Shown: positions 32,286 through 43,687 of the stretch, piece by piece
Layout: every line of letters starts with the position of its first letter
Position numbering within the stretch: position 1 is the stretch's first letter
Source of the DNA: Ambrosia x helenae
Lineage: Eukaryota; Streptophyta; Magnoliopsida; Asterales; Asteraceae
NCBI GenBank assembly: GCA_030844895.1
Contig: CM061228.1
Coordinates: 59,784,033-59,848,032, forward strand
Reading direction: 5' to 3'
DNA length: 64,000 bases
Notes under the pieces: generated by a model
The model's input: only the letters and a program-made list of their open reading frames with translations
The model's database searches: none
Told to the model about the DNA's origin: nothing
Position numbers and translations under genes: made by a program

Positions 32286-34560
32286 TACATATATATATTG
32301 GAATATATATTTGTATGTTTATAAAATATGATGTTATAAATTGTCAAGACGATTAGACGATACGTTGGATTCCGAACAAAATGAATGATCTAAGACAGCC
32401 ATTGGCCTCAAGAGTTCAAAATTTGAAAAATTTAATTATGTCGGAAGTTTTGTCATTTATAACGCAAGTTATAGTTTGTACGATTTCAGCTATTTTTTCT
32501 AGCAGGACCGAACACAACAAGTGTGCTCATAATGATTCAACGAAAAAGTATGAAGCTGAACAAGACCTGGACCTACACAAAAAGAACCCGATATTCCATT
32601 TTAAGAGCAACTAGATAGTGGTAAGCTCCCGCAAAAGAAGCTGAGGAAGATGTGAAAGTGATTATTGATAAAACAGAAGAGGATTTTTAAATAGATATCC
32701 ATCTTAGAAAAAAAAACTACAGAACAAAATACAAGAGTTAATTTGAATCCTCCTAAGTTATTGAAGCCAGAAAAAGATGAAGACGCGATATTATTAAACA
32801 ATAATTCAAGCGTAAATCAGAAGAATGCTTGATTTATGGATTGAAAGACCGAATATCATTAGCTAGACCTTAGGGAGAGTTTGTAAATGCATTGTCTCCA
32901 TCTCTACAGTTATGTGATATTTTAAGTAGCAATGTGATAGGTTAACTAAGAATATCACTAGCTAGGTCCAAGGGGGATTATACAAATGCACTTCGTGCAT
33001 GTCCCCAGTTACTGGTAGGATGATTATGGATGTTAGCAAGGTTTATCGTGTGCTTGTTATTATTTCGTTTGAGTGTGAACATGTTTTGTTTTGATAGATA
33101 GTGTATCCATGCATATGAATTATATTATTTCGTTTGAGTGTGAAAATGTTTTGATTTGATAGATAGTATATCCATGCATATGAACTATACACCTGGACAA
33201 TCAGGCATATACGTCGTATGCCTGAGCTGTTGTAGGAATATGAGTATGCACTACAAATATCAAACTTAGCCATTCTACTTTACCCTTTTGCTCTCAAACT
33301 TTTGGTGTGAGTAGTTGATGCCAAAATTTTTTGAAAATGGAAATTGTGTTTACACGCTTTTGTCATTATCTATGCCTTTTAAGGATGCCAATTTTGGAAA
33401 ATTTCACCAAATATCCATTCTTTCCTATTAGGCTAATAAGAAAAATCAACCCTAGTTCAATTTCACTTGGAACTCTAGCGTTGTAGGTAGATTTTTTTTT
33501 TTTGTATTGAGCCATTGTATTTTTGAACTAATAGATTCCTAGTCCAAATGATAACTTGGAGTTATCATTCTTCTATTTATCAGCGTACTTAGACCTCCTA
33601 TTCTCTTGAGATATTACTAGTTCTGTGGTCTGGTTGGACCACCCGCCGTATCATAGAGCTTTTTATATAAGAAACTAGAATCTTCAGCGTTAATCTTGGA
33701 AAATGATTGATTCTTGTGATCCCTTCAGCTAGGCAAGCCAGTGATGTGAATTTATTGGCACATGTAGGTCGGGTTTCTCTTTGACTGTTGATTGTTTGCT
33801 TGTTTGTTTATGTGCATAGATGTCAGGTGAGTTTATGACACCACTTTTTAGAGTTTTATTAATGTTTTTCAGGGGAAGACATGCTTTTTTTATTCAAACA
33901 CCTTGTGATTTTTATTCAATCATAACAAGGTTTACAAAATGATACAAAGTATACAAAAACATGCTTGGCACATTCTACGACAACAGGAAACATCTTGTTG
34001 TGTATGATTTACATCTGATAAGTCGTAACGCAATGCGTATGTTCAGAGAGGGCTCGTGGAAAATAGGTATTTATAAAATCAAATGCTAGTTATATGTATC
34101 GCTTATAGGATCAGACTCGTTGTTGTGCCTCTCGTGTTTTAATATATACTTTAGTTAATTGAAAATAACATCTTAATAAATATTAGATATATATTATACA
34201 AATAATTAAATAATATTTAATTTACATAATCAATTGGATGATTCGGGAATTTGAAACGTTATATATATTGACATATGTTGTATTTGCTTATAAATGTTGG
34301 ATAACCACCACAACGCGTGACGGGAATAGCACTAGTTACCATTATTCGAGTTTTAATGTATGCAATAATACAAATACAAATTATGTTGGACCTAAGTGGC
34401 TGCAAATAATTAGGAGATCAATAAGCCCATCGGTTGTAATTGGGTGTCCCTAAGTTAATTGGGTCAGATCTATATTAAGCCCGTTAAGCAATTGAAATCA
34501 ATACACCTAAGATTTGATATCAGTTTCACTGTTTCAGCAATGGCAAAATCAAATTTATTA
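32286..34560 (+). repeat. Direct duplication, copy 1
   Basis: Closely similar to 34952-36996. It contains a 77-codon frame of unknown nature (32381-32614), two polypurine-tract-like stretches (near 32878 and 32967), and the LTR intron-start motif CAG/GTGAGTTTATGACA (33826). A 300-bp block (33471-33770) is absent from copy 2, where 42 unrelated bases stand instead. The motifs suggest the unit derives from LTR retrotransposon ends. No intact gene is seen. Confidence 0.85.
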
Positions 34561-34919
34561 TGGGACCGATAATGGAAGACTATGAGATTGTTGAAGATCT
34601 CTTGAGTAGCATAGACTTTGGTATACTGTGCTATTTTGTTTAGGTAAATTTCATATGATCGGTCGCCAATAAGACAAATTCTTATAATTCTTGAGAAAAA
34701 TGTATGCCTATTTCTTTGTTTATTTGCATTACATGAGAATAAATACGCACACTATGCCGAGGATTGATTAATTGACTTAATTGAGTTGTAACACGTTTCA
34801 CGACTAAGTAAACTAACTTAAGTACTCTACAATATATCACGAGACAACAGATAAACTAACAGAAAATGATTACTAGTTGTAAATTTTCGCCGCCGCCGCA
34901 TCGCGCGGGTTTCCTACTA

Positions 34920-34951
<32 letters not shown>
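34561..34951. other. Spacer between duplicated copies, with Helitron-like 3' end
   Basis: CCGCATCGCGCGGGTTTCCT then ACTAG with T following ends at about 34919. A short GC hairpin 10-12 bases before CTAG-T is the signature of plant Helitron 3' ends. A (TA)n run follows at 34920-34963 and leads into copy 2. No Helitron 5' end (TC) was identified. Confidence 0.4.
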
Positions 34952-34967
<16 letters not shown>

Positions 34968-36996
34968 AATATATATTTGTATGTTTATAAAATATGATGT
35001 TATAAATTGTCAAGACGATTAGACGATATGCTGGATTCCCAACATAATGAATGATCTAAGACAACCATTGGCCTCATGAGTTCAAAATTTGAAAAATTTA
35101 ATTATGTCGGAAGTTTTGTCATTTATAACTCAAATTATAGTTTGTACGGTTTCAGCTATTTTTTCCAGCAGGACCGAACACAACAAGTGTGCTCATAATG
35201 ATTCATCGAAAAAGTATGAAGCTGAACAAGACCCGGACCTATACAAAACGAACCCGATATTCCATTTTAAGAGCAACTTGATAGTGGTAAGCTCCCGCAA
35301 AAGAAGCTGAAGAAGATGTGAAAGTGATTATTGATAAAACATAAGAGGATTTTGAAATAGATAACCATCTTAGACAAAAAAAAAACTATAGAACAAAATA
35401 GAAGAGTTAATTTGAATCCTCCTAAGTTATTGAAGCTAGAAAAAGAAGAAGACGCGATATTATTAAACAATGATTCAAGCGTAAATTAGAAGAATTCTTG
35501 ATTTATGGATTTAAAGTCCGAATATCATTAGCTAGACCTTAGGGAGAGTTTGTAAATGCATTGTCTCCATCTCTACAGTTATGTGATATTTTAAGTAGCA
35601 ATGTGATAGGTTAACTAAGAACATCACTAGCAAGGTCCAAGGGGGATTCTACAAATGCACTTCGTGCATGTCCCCAGTTACTGGTAGGATGATTATGGAT
35701 GTTAGCAAGGTTTATCGTGTGCTTGTAATTATTTCGTTTGAGTGTGAACATGTTTTGTTTTGATAGATAGTGTATCCATGCATATGAATTATATTATTTC
35801 GTTTGAGTGTGAAAATGTTTTGTTTTGATAGATAGTATATCCATGCATATGAACTATACACCTGGACAATCAGGCATATACGTCGTACGCCTGAGCTGTT
35901 GTAGGAATATGAGTATGCACTACAAATATCAAACTTAGCCATTCTACTTTCCCCTTTTGCTCTCAAACTTTTGGTGTGAGTAGTTGATGCCAAAATTTTT
36001 TGAAAATGGAAATTGTGCTTACACGCTTTTGTCATTATCTATGCCTTTTAAGGATGCCAATTTTGGAAAATTTCACCAAATATCCATTCTTTCCTATTAG
36101 GCTAATAAGAAAAATCAACCCCATTTCAATTTCACTCGAATCGAGCCGAGCTCGAGCCTCAAAAGAGCATGATGAGCCGGGTTTCTCTTTGACTGTTGAT
36201 TGTTTGGTTGTTTGTTTATGTGAATAGATGTCAGGTGAGTTTATGACAACACTTTTCAGAGTTTTATTAATGTTTTTCAGGGGAAGACATGCTTTTTTTA
36301 TTCAAACACCTTGTGATTTTTATTCAAGCATAACAAGGTTTACGAAATGATACAAAGTATACAAAAACATGCTTGGCACATTCTACGACAGCAGGAAACA
36401 TGTTGTGTATGAATTACATCTGAGAACTCGCAACGCAATGCGTATGTTCAGAGAGGGCTCGTTGAATAATAGGTATTTACAAAATCAAATGCTAGTTATA
36501 TGTATCGCTTATAGGATCAAACTCGTTGTTGTGCCTCTCGTGTTTTAATACATACTTCAGTTAATTGAGAATAACATCTTAATAAATATTAGTTATAGCA
36601 ATGAAAGATGTGTATACAACACATTAGCGGCATGTTTGTGTAAATATTTGAGTTCATACTTTTTAACATATGAAGTATCCATGTTTCCTTTCTTGCGTGT
36701 TATTTATATTGACATATGTTGTATTTGCTTATAAATGTTGGATAACCGCCACAACGCGCGACGGGAACAGCACTAGTTACCATTATTCGAATTTTAATGT
36801 ATACAATAATACAAATACAAATTATGTTGGACCTAAGTGGCTGCAAATAATTAGGAGATCAATAAGCCCATCGGTTGTCATTGGGTGTCCCTAAGTTAAT
36901 TGGGTCGAATCTATATTAGGCCCGTTAAGCAATTGAAATCAATACACCTAAGATTTGATATCAGTTTCACTGTTTCAGCAATGGCAAAATCAAATT
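34952..36996 (+). repeat. Direct duplication, copy 2
   Basis: Matches copy 1 from the TA run through CAGCAATGGCAAAATCAAAT at 36976-36995, with scattered substitutions and a few indels. The GTGAGTTTATGACA motif is at 36235. A CGAGCCGAGCTCGAGC-like patch (36137-36160) marks the site where it differs from copy 1. The F-box pseudogene follows. Confidence 0.85.
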
Positions 36997-37256
36997 AATT
37001 ATACTTTTTGTAATAGCCGTTGGATCATTAACATTTTTAGTAATAAAATAATTACACACAAGCTTCACATTTATTTTATGTTTTTATGCGTGAGTTTATT
37101 TCACTTTCACAACAATTACAAGCGGTGGACTTTGCCTTTAAAGTGCGGCTATGTTTCACTGATCCTCCAAAACCCTAATTCGACTGGAAGGATTTCTGGA
37201 AGATTCAAGCAAAACCCAAGATTTACGCGACATCGAAATTGATTTGTGTTCTAAGG

Positions 37257-38436
37257 ATGTTTTCTTCCATTCCGGATGAATTATAGATTAACATAGTTGA
37301 AAGGTTACCTGTCAAAAACATAATCAGATTCACGGCGGTTAACAAAACATGGTACTCGACGATAAAAATCCCAGGTCTTTTAAACCCTCACATCAACTTA
37401 TCCAAGTATTTGGTTACTAATTCTGAATTAGATGAGAGCTGTATATTGTTCATTCCTCGCGAATTAACAAATGGTTGTGAAAACTGCTGTTTTCTGCTTT
37501 CACAAGATTCACTTGTTTGTCATGAGACATTAAAATTCAAGTTTACGGGTAACAAATATGTCACTATTGTTGGTAGTAGTGTTAATGGAGTTATTTGCCT
37601 GGCTAGGGATGAAGGCGCATTTGGGAAGGAACTTTTTCTTTTCAACCCGTCCATTCGAGTACTGAGACCAATTCCTTCCTCATTCTTAGAGGATCAGTTA
37701 GAGAAGTCGAGTCATCGAGTTGGTCGTTCTGTTGGCTTTGGATATTATGAAACTAGTGATGACTACAAGGTTTTAAGGCATTACGACATCTATAAGCGCA
37801 GAGTGGGAGATTCTGCTAGAGATAATCAAGGAATATTCGAGGATGATGCTAAACTTGAGGCTGAGGTCTATAGTTTAAGAAGTAATTATTGGAAAAAGGT
37901 TGAAACGATCCATCATGATTATACTAGTGGGTCTGTTTCCCTCAATAATGCTTCATATTGGTTATGTATGACAGAAAATGAAAGCCGTATGATGATTATT
38001 GCATTCGATTTTAGTGCTGAGGTGTTTCGAAAAATTCCACCCCCTCTTGATAGTGAAATAGAATTTACATACTTATTGACATACAAAGGGTTCACTAGCT
38101 ATCTTGGTTGTTGACGAGGAAGACATAGAAGATGAATTGGAAGAGGAAGAAGGAGATGAATCTGAGGAGGTGGAAGAAAAAGCAATTGTTACTCTTTGGA
38201 TCTTGAAATATGATGGTGAGGAGGAGTCATGGAGTGAAGAATTTACAAGAGTTATTCCTAGATCCTGTTATGAGCCAGTTGAATTTACTAAAACTGTGAA
38301 GCTGATATTCTGGAAGACCGATTCTGATCTAGCGTTATGGGATCCAGAAACCAGGCAAGTAGTTGATCTTGATGAATTTTACGACAGTGAGTGCATTATC
38401 GTAAAAGATTATGTCGAGAGTCTTGTCTTACTTTGA
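37257..38436 (+). pseudogene. F-box protein with F-box-associated domain, broken
   Basis: ATG 37257 opens MFSSIPDEL, then TAG (37284) stands at codon 10. The same frame goes on with a good F-box (INIVERLPVKNIIRFTAVNK) to about 37380, then an F-box-associated region: FNPSIRVLRPIP, VGFGYYETSDDYKVLRHYDI, AEVYSLRSNYWKKVE, ASYWLC. A frameshift near 38095-38103 moves the reading frame. The remainder (38104-38436) is an acidic insert then LWILKYDGEEESWSEEF and LALWDPETRQVVDLDEF. The full length would be about 390 residues, normal for plant FBA-type F-box proteins, which select substrates for SCF ubiquitin ligases. One stop and one shift, with otherwise preserved sequence, suggest a recent pseudogene. 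Confidence 0.85.
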
Positions 38437-40641
38437 TGGAAAAAATGTATTCAGTTTCAAGTTTCTTTATGCAGTTGTCATTTATCTTTTAGGTCTACTT
38501 TGATGTTAAAGATTTTCGTTACATCATATTCAATAAACGTAAGTTCGTTTGAATTTTATCCCTACGTTATGATGTTTGCATATATCATTAATATACTTCT
38601 AGTTAGACACTAGATTATTTTTGAAGTTACAACAATACGAAACAAAAGCTTGGTTAACAATACTCTTGAAGCTAGGAAAACAGATTGTTTCCTTAAATTT
38701 TCGAATCATGGTTAGTTTTATGAACTACATATAAATCCAACCAAAAGATAGTTTTTGAATCTGTTTAAATATCTCTATATAATTCGAGGTATTGCAAAGA
38801 GGATTCTCATAATATGGATGTATGGCATTTTAGTTGGCTAGAACAGCACAATCTTTTGTTCTCTCAACACAAGTTGCTTGCAAGTCAAATGACACCTTCA
38901 TCCTAGTGTAAAATTCTCAAAACTGAAAGGTGCACATTGTTCTTCACAAAACCGGAATAGGCTTGGGTGTAGATTAATGATACGAGAGTCAAAAATAAAC
39001 TCTTGCTGCCATCAACCCAATCAACATTCCATATAAGTTAATACACTCTTCAAAGTAAGATACTTTAATCCACTTTAATGGTATGATTTATAAAGTGTAA
39101 TCACATCAATTTTTGTCTAGTTGGTGAAAATGTGAAGGTACATGTTTTAACTAGTGTCCATTTCCAGCATTCTGACTCATTCAGGACACCAGTTCTCTAA
39201 TATCTTCAATTACCTGTAGAAGTTCTAGAAGCTCTCTCACATGCCGTACAAAAGCATTCCCATGATAATGACTCTCCAATTCAATATAACCTTTGGGTTG
39301 AAAGGTTTAAAGAATGTAATGATGGATTTTTTATTGCTTATTTGAATGAGCCCAATTTTTATGTTAAAAGGTTGAATAGAAACTCAGTCTTACCAGATTT
39401 CATGATTGCAGCCCAAGTGGTGGTCTTCTTCTCCACCTGTACACTTGTTTTGGAAGCTGAAACTTCTTGAATTTAGCGATCTAAAGTTCGTTTATGGCAT
39501 ACATAGGAAGAAACAGATAGGCCTAGGTAGCAATTATATTGTTAGTAACATCTAAGTTATGCAGCTTATAACAAAAGAATTGAGTTTTTCATATTTTTCC
39601 CATGATTGTCATCACAGACTCCAGACATAGGTCGAGACCACTATATTATGAACCAAGATTATGTTAGATATCATTTCGGAAACCTATTTTGTATCCTAAT
39701 TCGTATGTCAATATTACATTACCATGGGTGGCTTAGCCAATACGGGAGGATAAAGCGATATAACAATTAGGGGTCTCTTACAAATTCCATTTTAAGCCAC
39801 CAGTGTTGTTAGAATCTTAGAGTAGCATAAACGGATAAACCTCCACCTACTTCTTAAGCCAATTGTACATCTCGTATGTCCTTCCTCGCCCAACATATTT
39901 TATTATATTATCTCATCTGTGAAACAATAGTATCAATTGTTACCATAAGTAGTTATTGATAATCCACATGAAAGTACTCGAGATCTCATTTTATATTGGA
40001 ATCTAGTCATGTGTTCTCAGAATGCGATTGTCATTACGTCTTAATATTTCTAGTTATCAAGTGAGAATATCAATGTAGTGGAGAGCTAACAAGGTTTCCT
40101 TATGGCACACTGTGCTAGCATTGTCTACATGGTAATTGAGTGACATCTCTTGATTCACAATCCAAGGTGTACGTATTGGAATTTTTTTCTAAAGTGAACT
40201 TAGATGCGTCAAGTTTACATCTGCAACGGACGGAGATTTTGTGCCCACGTGTCCTTTTATTTAGCCTTCCTACCACAATATGTCAAAGTGGCTAAGAGAA
40301 TGGAGTATTCTTTTCACATTTAGGATTTGATATCTGAGACCATGTTGCTTATCTAATTCACATATGATGATTTTTGTTTGTAAACCATGGAACACTTCTC
40401 TTTTCGTTTCGGATTTTTGAGCAAGTTATTTATTTAATAAAGGCATTGGCGAGGGCTAATGTTCAAGCACCGAAACAATTTTTATGAAAGTAACATCGTT
40501 GGTAAACAAACATGTTTTCTACAAAAAGCTATGGAAAAAACTTTATTAATTTTGGTTTCTCAAAATGCCATCGATAAATTTTTTGTTGCAAAACATATAA
40601 TAAACTACTTTTCCACAAATAATTAAATAATAAGTCAAAAG
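38437..40641. other. Non-coding, apparently unique sequence
   Basis: About 2.2 kb of AT-rich DNA with dense stops in all frames. I saw no repeat pair, LTR end or coding motif. It may be the 3' flank of the former F-box locus. Confidence 0.5.
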
Positions 40642-40857
40642 TTTTTTTTAACGGTCGACGGTACACACCCATAACAAAGCCCCGCACCCTTCAGGTCCGG
40701 TCCCCGGGCCCCCTCTAAGGTCCAGCCCCTCATTTCAGAATAACCCTACTCTGAGTGGGATTCGAACCTATGACCTCCTAGGGCAGGAAACCCACAAAGT
40801 GGGTAAACCTTCCCACCTCCATTGCAACCACTAGGCTACAACATCATTGGCCAAAAG
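40635..40857 (-). mobile_element. tRNA-derived SINE
   Basis: On the minus strand it starts near 40850 with an A box (TAGCCTAGTGGTT, complement of 40826-40838) and a B box (GGTTCGAATCCC, complement of 40757-40768). A GC-rich body follows and the element ends in eight A (T-run 40642-40649). TCAAAAG (40635-40641) and CCAAAAG (40851-40857) are probable target duplications. Body about 209 bp. It is not a tRNA gene, because the anticodon region does not fold. Confidence 0.8.
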
Positions 40858-41546
40858 ATTTTTTAACTAAGGTTAATTATGTTAAAATGAAGTTTCTTGT
40901 TATTATTGTGTTTATTATCGGTTAGTGTCAAATGGGTCAAAACAATTATGTGTCAAGTATTGGATTGGGTCTTGTAAATAAACATTAGAATGGGTCGTAT
41001 GTAGTAGCCCATCCGTCAGGTTTATACATGCCTTAATTAGGGCTGTATGTTGGTTGTGTTGGTTGGTATGAAACGGTAGCAATTGAACGGTTATACATTG
41101 TATAATTGCAGCATGCCATATATAGGGTTGTATTGTTGAACAAGAATTTATGCATCTATCTATCTGATTAAAACAGAAAATATTATTAATTAAATTCTTT
41201 TTGCTCCCAACAAGAATGAGGCCTATTAATTGTTGGAAAAATGGTAGTGGAAAATGATTTTTCACTAATTATAGATTTAAATAATTGTATTTATATATGT
41301 GTTATATAAATAATTATTTCTTGTTTTTTGTACTACATTGTGAGTAGTATTACAACGAACCACACCACGTTCAAAATAGAGCTAAGATGAATGAGATATC
41401 GAAGCTTGAAAGTTGTAGGTTCGAACAACTAAATATGCGAAAATGGATTAAGTTTGTCCAACATTGGTGGGATGACAAAACATGAAGTGGTTTATAAGGA
41501 GGAGCACTCCTTGTATGTTGTTTAGCTCGAGCCAAACACTAGTGGC
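40858..41546. other. Non-coding sequence left of the assembly gap
   Basis: AT-rich, no LTR or gene features. The open frame at 40915-41265 (minus) has no family signature. The sequence should contain, or be close to, the left end of the gypsy cluster, but no boundary is visible. Confidence 0.45.
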
Positions 41547-41646
41547 NNNNNNNNNNNNNNNNNNNNNNNNNNNNNNNNNNNNNNNNNNNNNNNNNNNNNN
41601 NNNNNNNNNNNNNNNNNNNNNNNNNNNNNNNNNNNNNNNNNNNNNN
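41547..41646. other. Assembly gap (100 N)
   Basis: Exactly 100 N, the usual placeholder for a gap of unknown size. The sequence changes from unique DNA to the interior of a gypsy LTR across it, so at least the last 700 bp of that LTR are missing. Confidence 0.98.
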
Positions 41647-43687
41647 CTCCCCCGAAAGTATAAAACCAGTTTAAAAGAGGGGCCGTAAACTCACCTTAAG
41701 TTCCGTTACTCCTTAACCCGAGTAAACTCAGCTGCTATGCTAGTCCCGTAAAGCGGCGACCTAACATACGACAGTTACAAGTACTTAGACTAATAACCCG
41801 CAGGTTAATTAGTCCCTAGATGTCCAGACCATAACCAAGTTCGTTTGAAAATACCGTGACTGTTTAACCGACCCAAAGCACAAGACTCGACATCCCATTG
41901 GTGACCCGAGACTCCCCGTGTTATGTTTACGCTCTAAAACATACAATAACGCAAGTACACTTAACATACGTTAACGCACAACAAGTTATAGCACATAGTT
42001 CACGTATCACCGGAATACATCCAGATATATGTTACCAAGTTATTAGACATGTTACGGGGTTCCTAGTATGTTACTACATGTCAAATCGGGTCTCGGAATG
42101 CTAATTTACACTTACAGCAGCAGTACACGCGATTAGGGAGGCTAATCGCGTGAATGACCACACGACTAGGGCTAATCGCCCCTAATGTTAAGCGAGTAGG
42201 GCTACTCGCCCTTGATGCCACGCGATCAGGGCTACTCGCCCTTTATGTCATGCGAGTGGGCTAATCGCCCCTTATGTCACGCGAGTGGGGCTACTCGCCC
42301 CTAATGTCATGCGAGTGGGGGCTACTCGCCCCTAATACAGGCGATTAGCAAGGCTACTCGCCTGTAACCTTGCTGTTCCGGTTTTTCGCGCGTTTAACGC
42401 TCCAAATCAGATCCAGAGCGTGTGTAACTACCCAATATCATCCCAAACACTATCCTAAACATGTTTAACCCAAAACCCTTCGTTCAACCTTGTAAAATCA
42501 GTCATGCATGCAACCAAAGCAATCCAAACACCATTCACATAGCATGTAACATTCAATTAACGCATGTAATCATAACCCTATTATCCAATTACTGAGATTT
42601 CTATCATCATACTAACAATATTAATTCTGACCTAGCATGATAACACATCAAAACATCATCAAGATTCATAAAAATCCTATCTTTCTAATCATACATACCC
42701 ATAACGCATGTTTATTAGTTATAATCCGATTAACGACCCTTATTGACGATTTTCAGAAAGCTTTTTCGTTTATGAACAGGTCTGGACCATTAGGGATTGA
42801 TTAAAAACGTTTACAAAGTGTTATGGATGAGAATCAAACCTTGGAATTGTAAAAGAATGATGGTTAGACTTGAAACCTGTGTTTTTGATCAAAATCGCCT
42901 TCCAGAGGTTGTTTAAGTGTTTGGGGCGGTTATGGGACGACTAGGGTTGATATTAGGGAGTTTAGGAGGTTAAGCATTGTATTTATAGGCGTTTCTAGTC
43001 GTTCCAGCACGTTACATGCGATTGTGCAGCAGTTCATGCGATTAGGGCTGCTAATCGCATGAATGAGCATGCGATTGGGCCTACTCGCCCCTAACATCAC
43101 ACGAGTAGGGGCCTAATCGCCCCTATGTCCCTCTACTCGCCTCCCCTACAGGTGATTAGGCTTCCTAATCGCCTGTAGGGGTTGGTTTGGTGCGTTTTGC
43201 GCGTTAAACCCCGTTTTAACATATGTTAACGCATATTAATGTACCGACAAGTCACATAATGATTGTAAACACATAACACAAGTAAATACACATATTTACA
43301 CTCGTTCACCAATTCCCGGGACTCGAGACTCGTATGTTCCGTATGCCCTGACGATCCCACCGATCGTCACCGTTGTACACTTGGATAAGGACCGACATCT
43401 AATGAACCTCTAGACCAACATCCAATGATCTTCTAGACTAACCAATAGTTCCCGAACCATAACCCGACTTAACTAACCCAGTTAAGTACAATATACGCGT
43501 GACTCGCTAAGGTAGACTTTCATCTAGACAACGTTGTTAACCCGAATTTGCCAGGTGTCACATCATCCCCACGTTAAAAGGATTTCGTCCCGAAAATTTG
43601 TACAAGTACAGAAAGAACAAAAGAAATAACGAAGGAAACAAGCAAAAGGTAGAAACCAAAAGAGAGAGATTTACCCGAGTTGTCACA
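41647..43687 (-). mobile_element. Gypsy LTR (B family), partial, with extended start
   Basis: Read on the minus strand it begins TGTGACAACTCGGGT at 43687, passes a hairpin (about 43580-43599) and polypurine tract (43566-43575), then the usual LTR start TGTGACACCTGGC at 43562. It runs to the gap at 41647, just past the intron-start motif GTGAGTTTAC (41694). It has palindrome arrays at 43012-43182 and 42126-42370. It differs from LTR B mainly in those arrays. The extra 125 bp before the normal start are a copy of the region between the two polypurine tracts of element B. Confidence 0.8.
42126..42370. repeat. Array of short palindromes in gypsy LTR
   Basis: Seven units of about 30-36 bp, each an inverted repeat of GCGATTAG/CTAATCGC or GCGAGTAG/CTACTCGC type around a 0-6-base centre, joined by CCTAATGTCA-like spacers. 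The first unit has 9-bp perfect arms (CGCGATTAG/CTAATCGCG). Confidence 0.85.

Noticed and set aside
32381..32614. Novel small gene conserved in both duplicated copies
   Set aside because: Conservation is explained by the recent duplication; copy 2 lacks the same start and shows no bias toward silent changes by eye.
40757..40838. tRNA gene
   Set aside because: A and B boxes are present but no cloverleaf or anticodon arm fits; it is a SINE head.
40915..41265. 116-codon minus-strand ORF
   Set aside because: No family motif, skewed His/Gln/Asn composition from AT-rich DNA, and no context; likely chance.
41482..41688. 68-codon ORF across the N run
   Set aside because: It exists only because undetermined bases do not create stops.
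42126..42370. CRISPR-like array of palindromic repeats
   Set aside because: Units vary in sequence and length, spacers are not unique, and the array lies in a plant LTR repeated elsewhere in the window.
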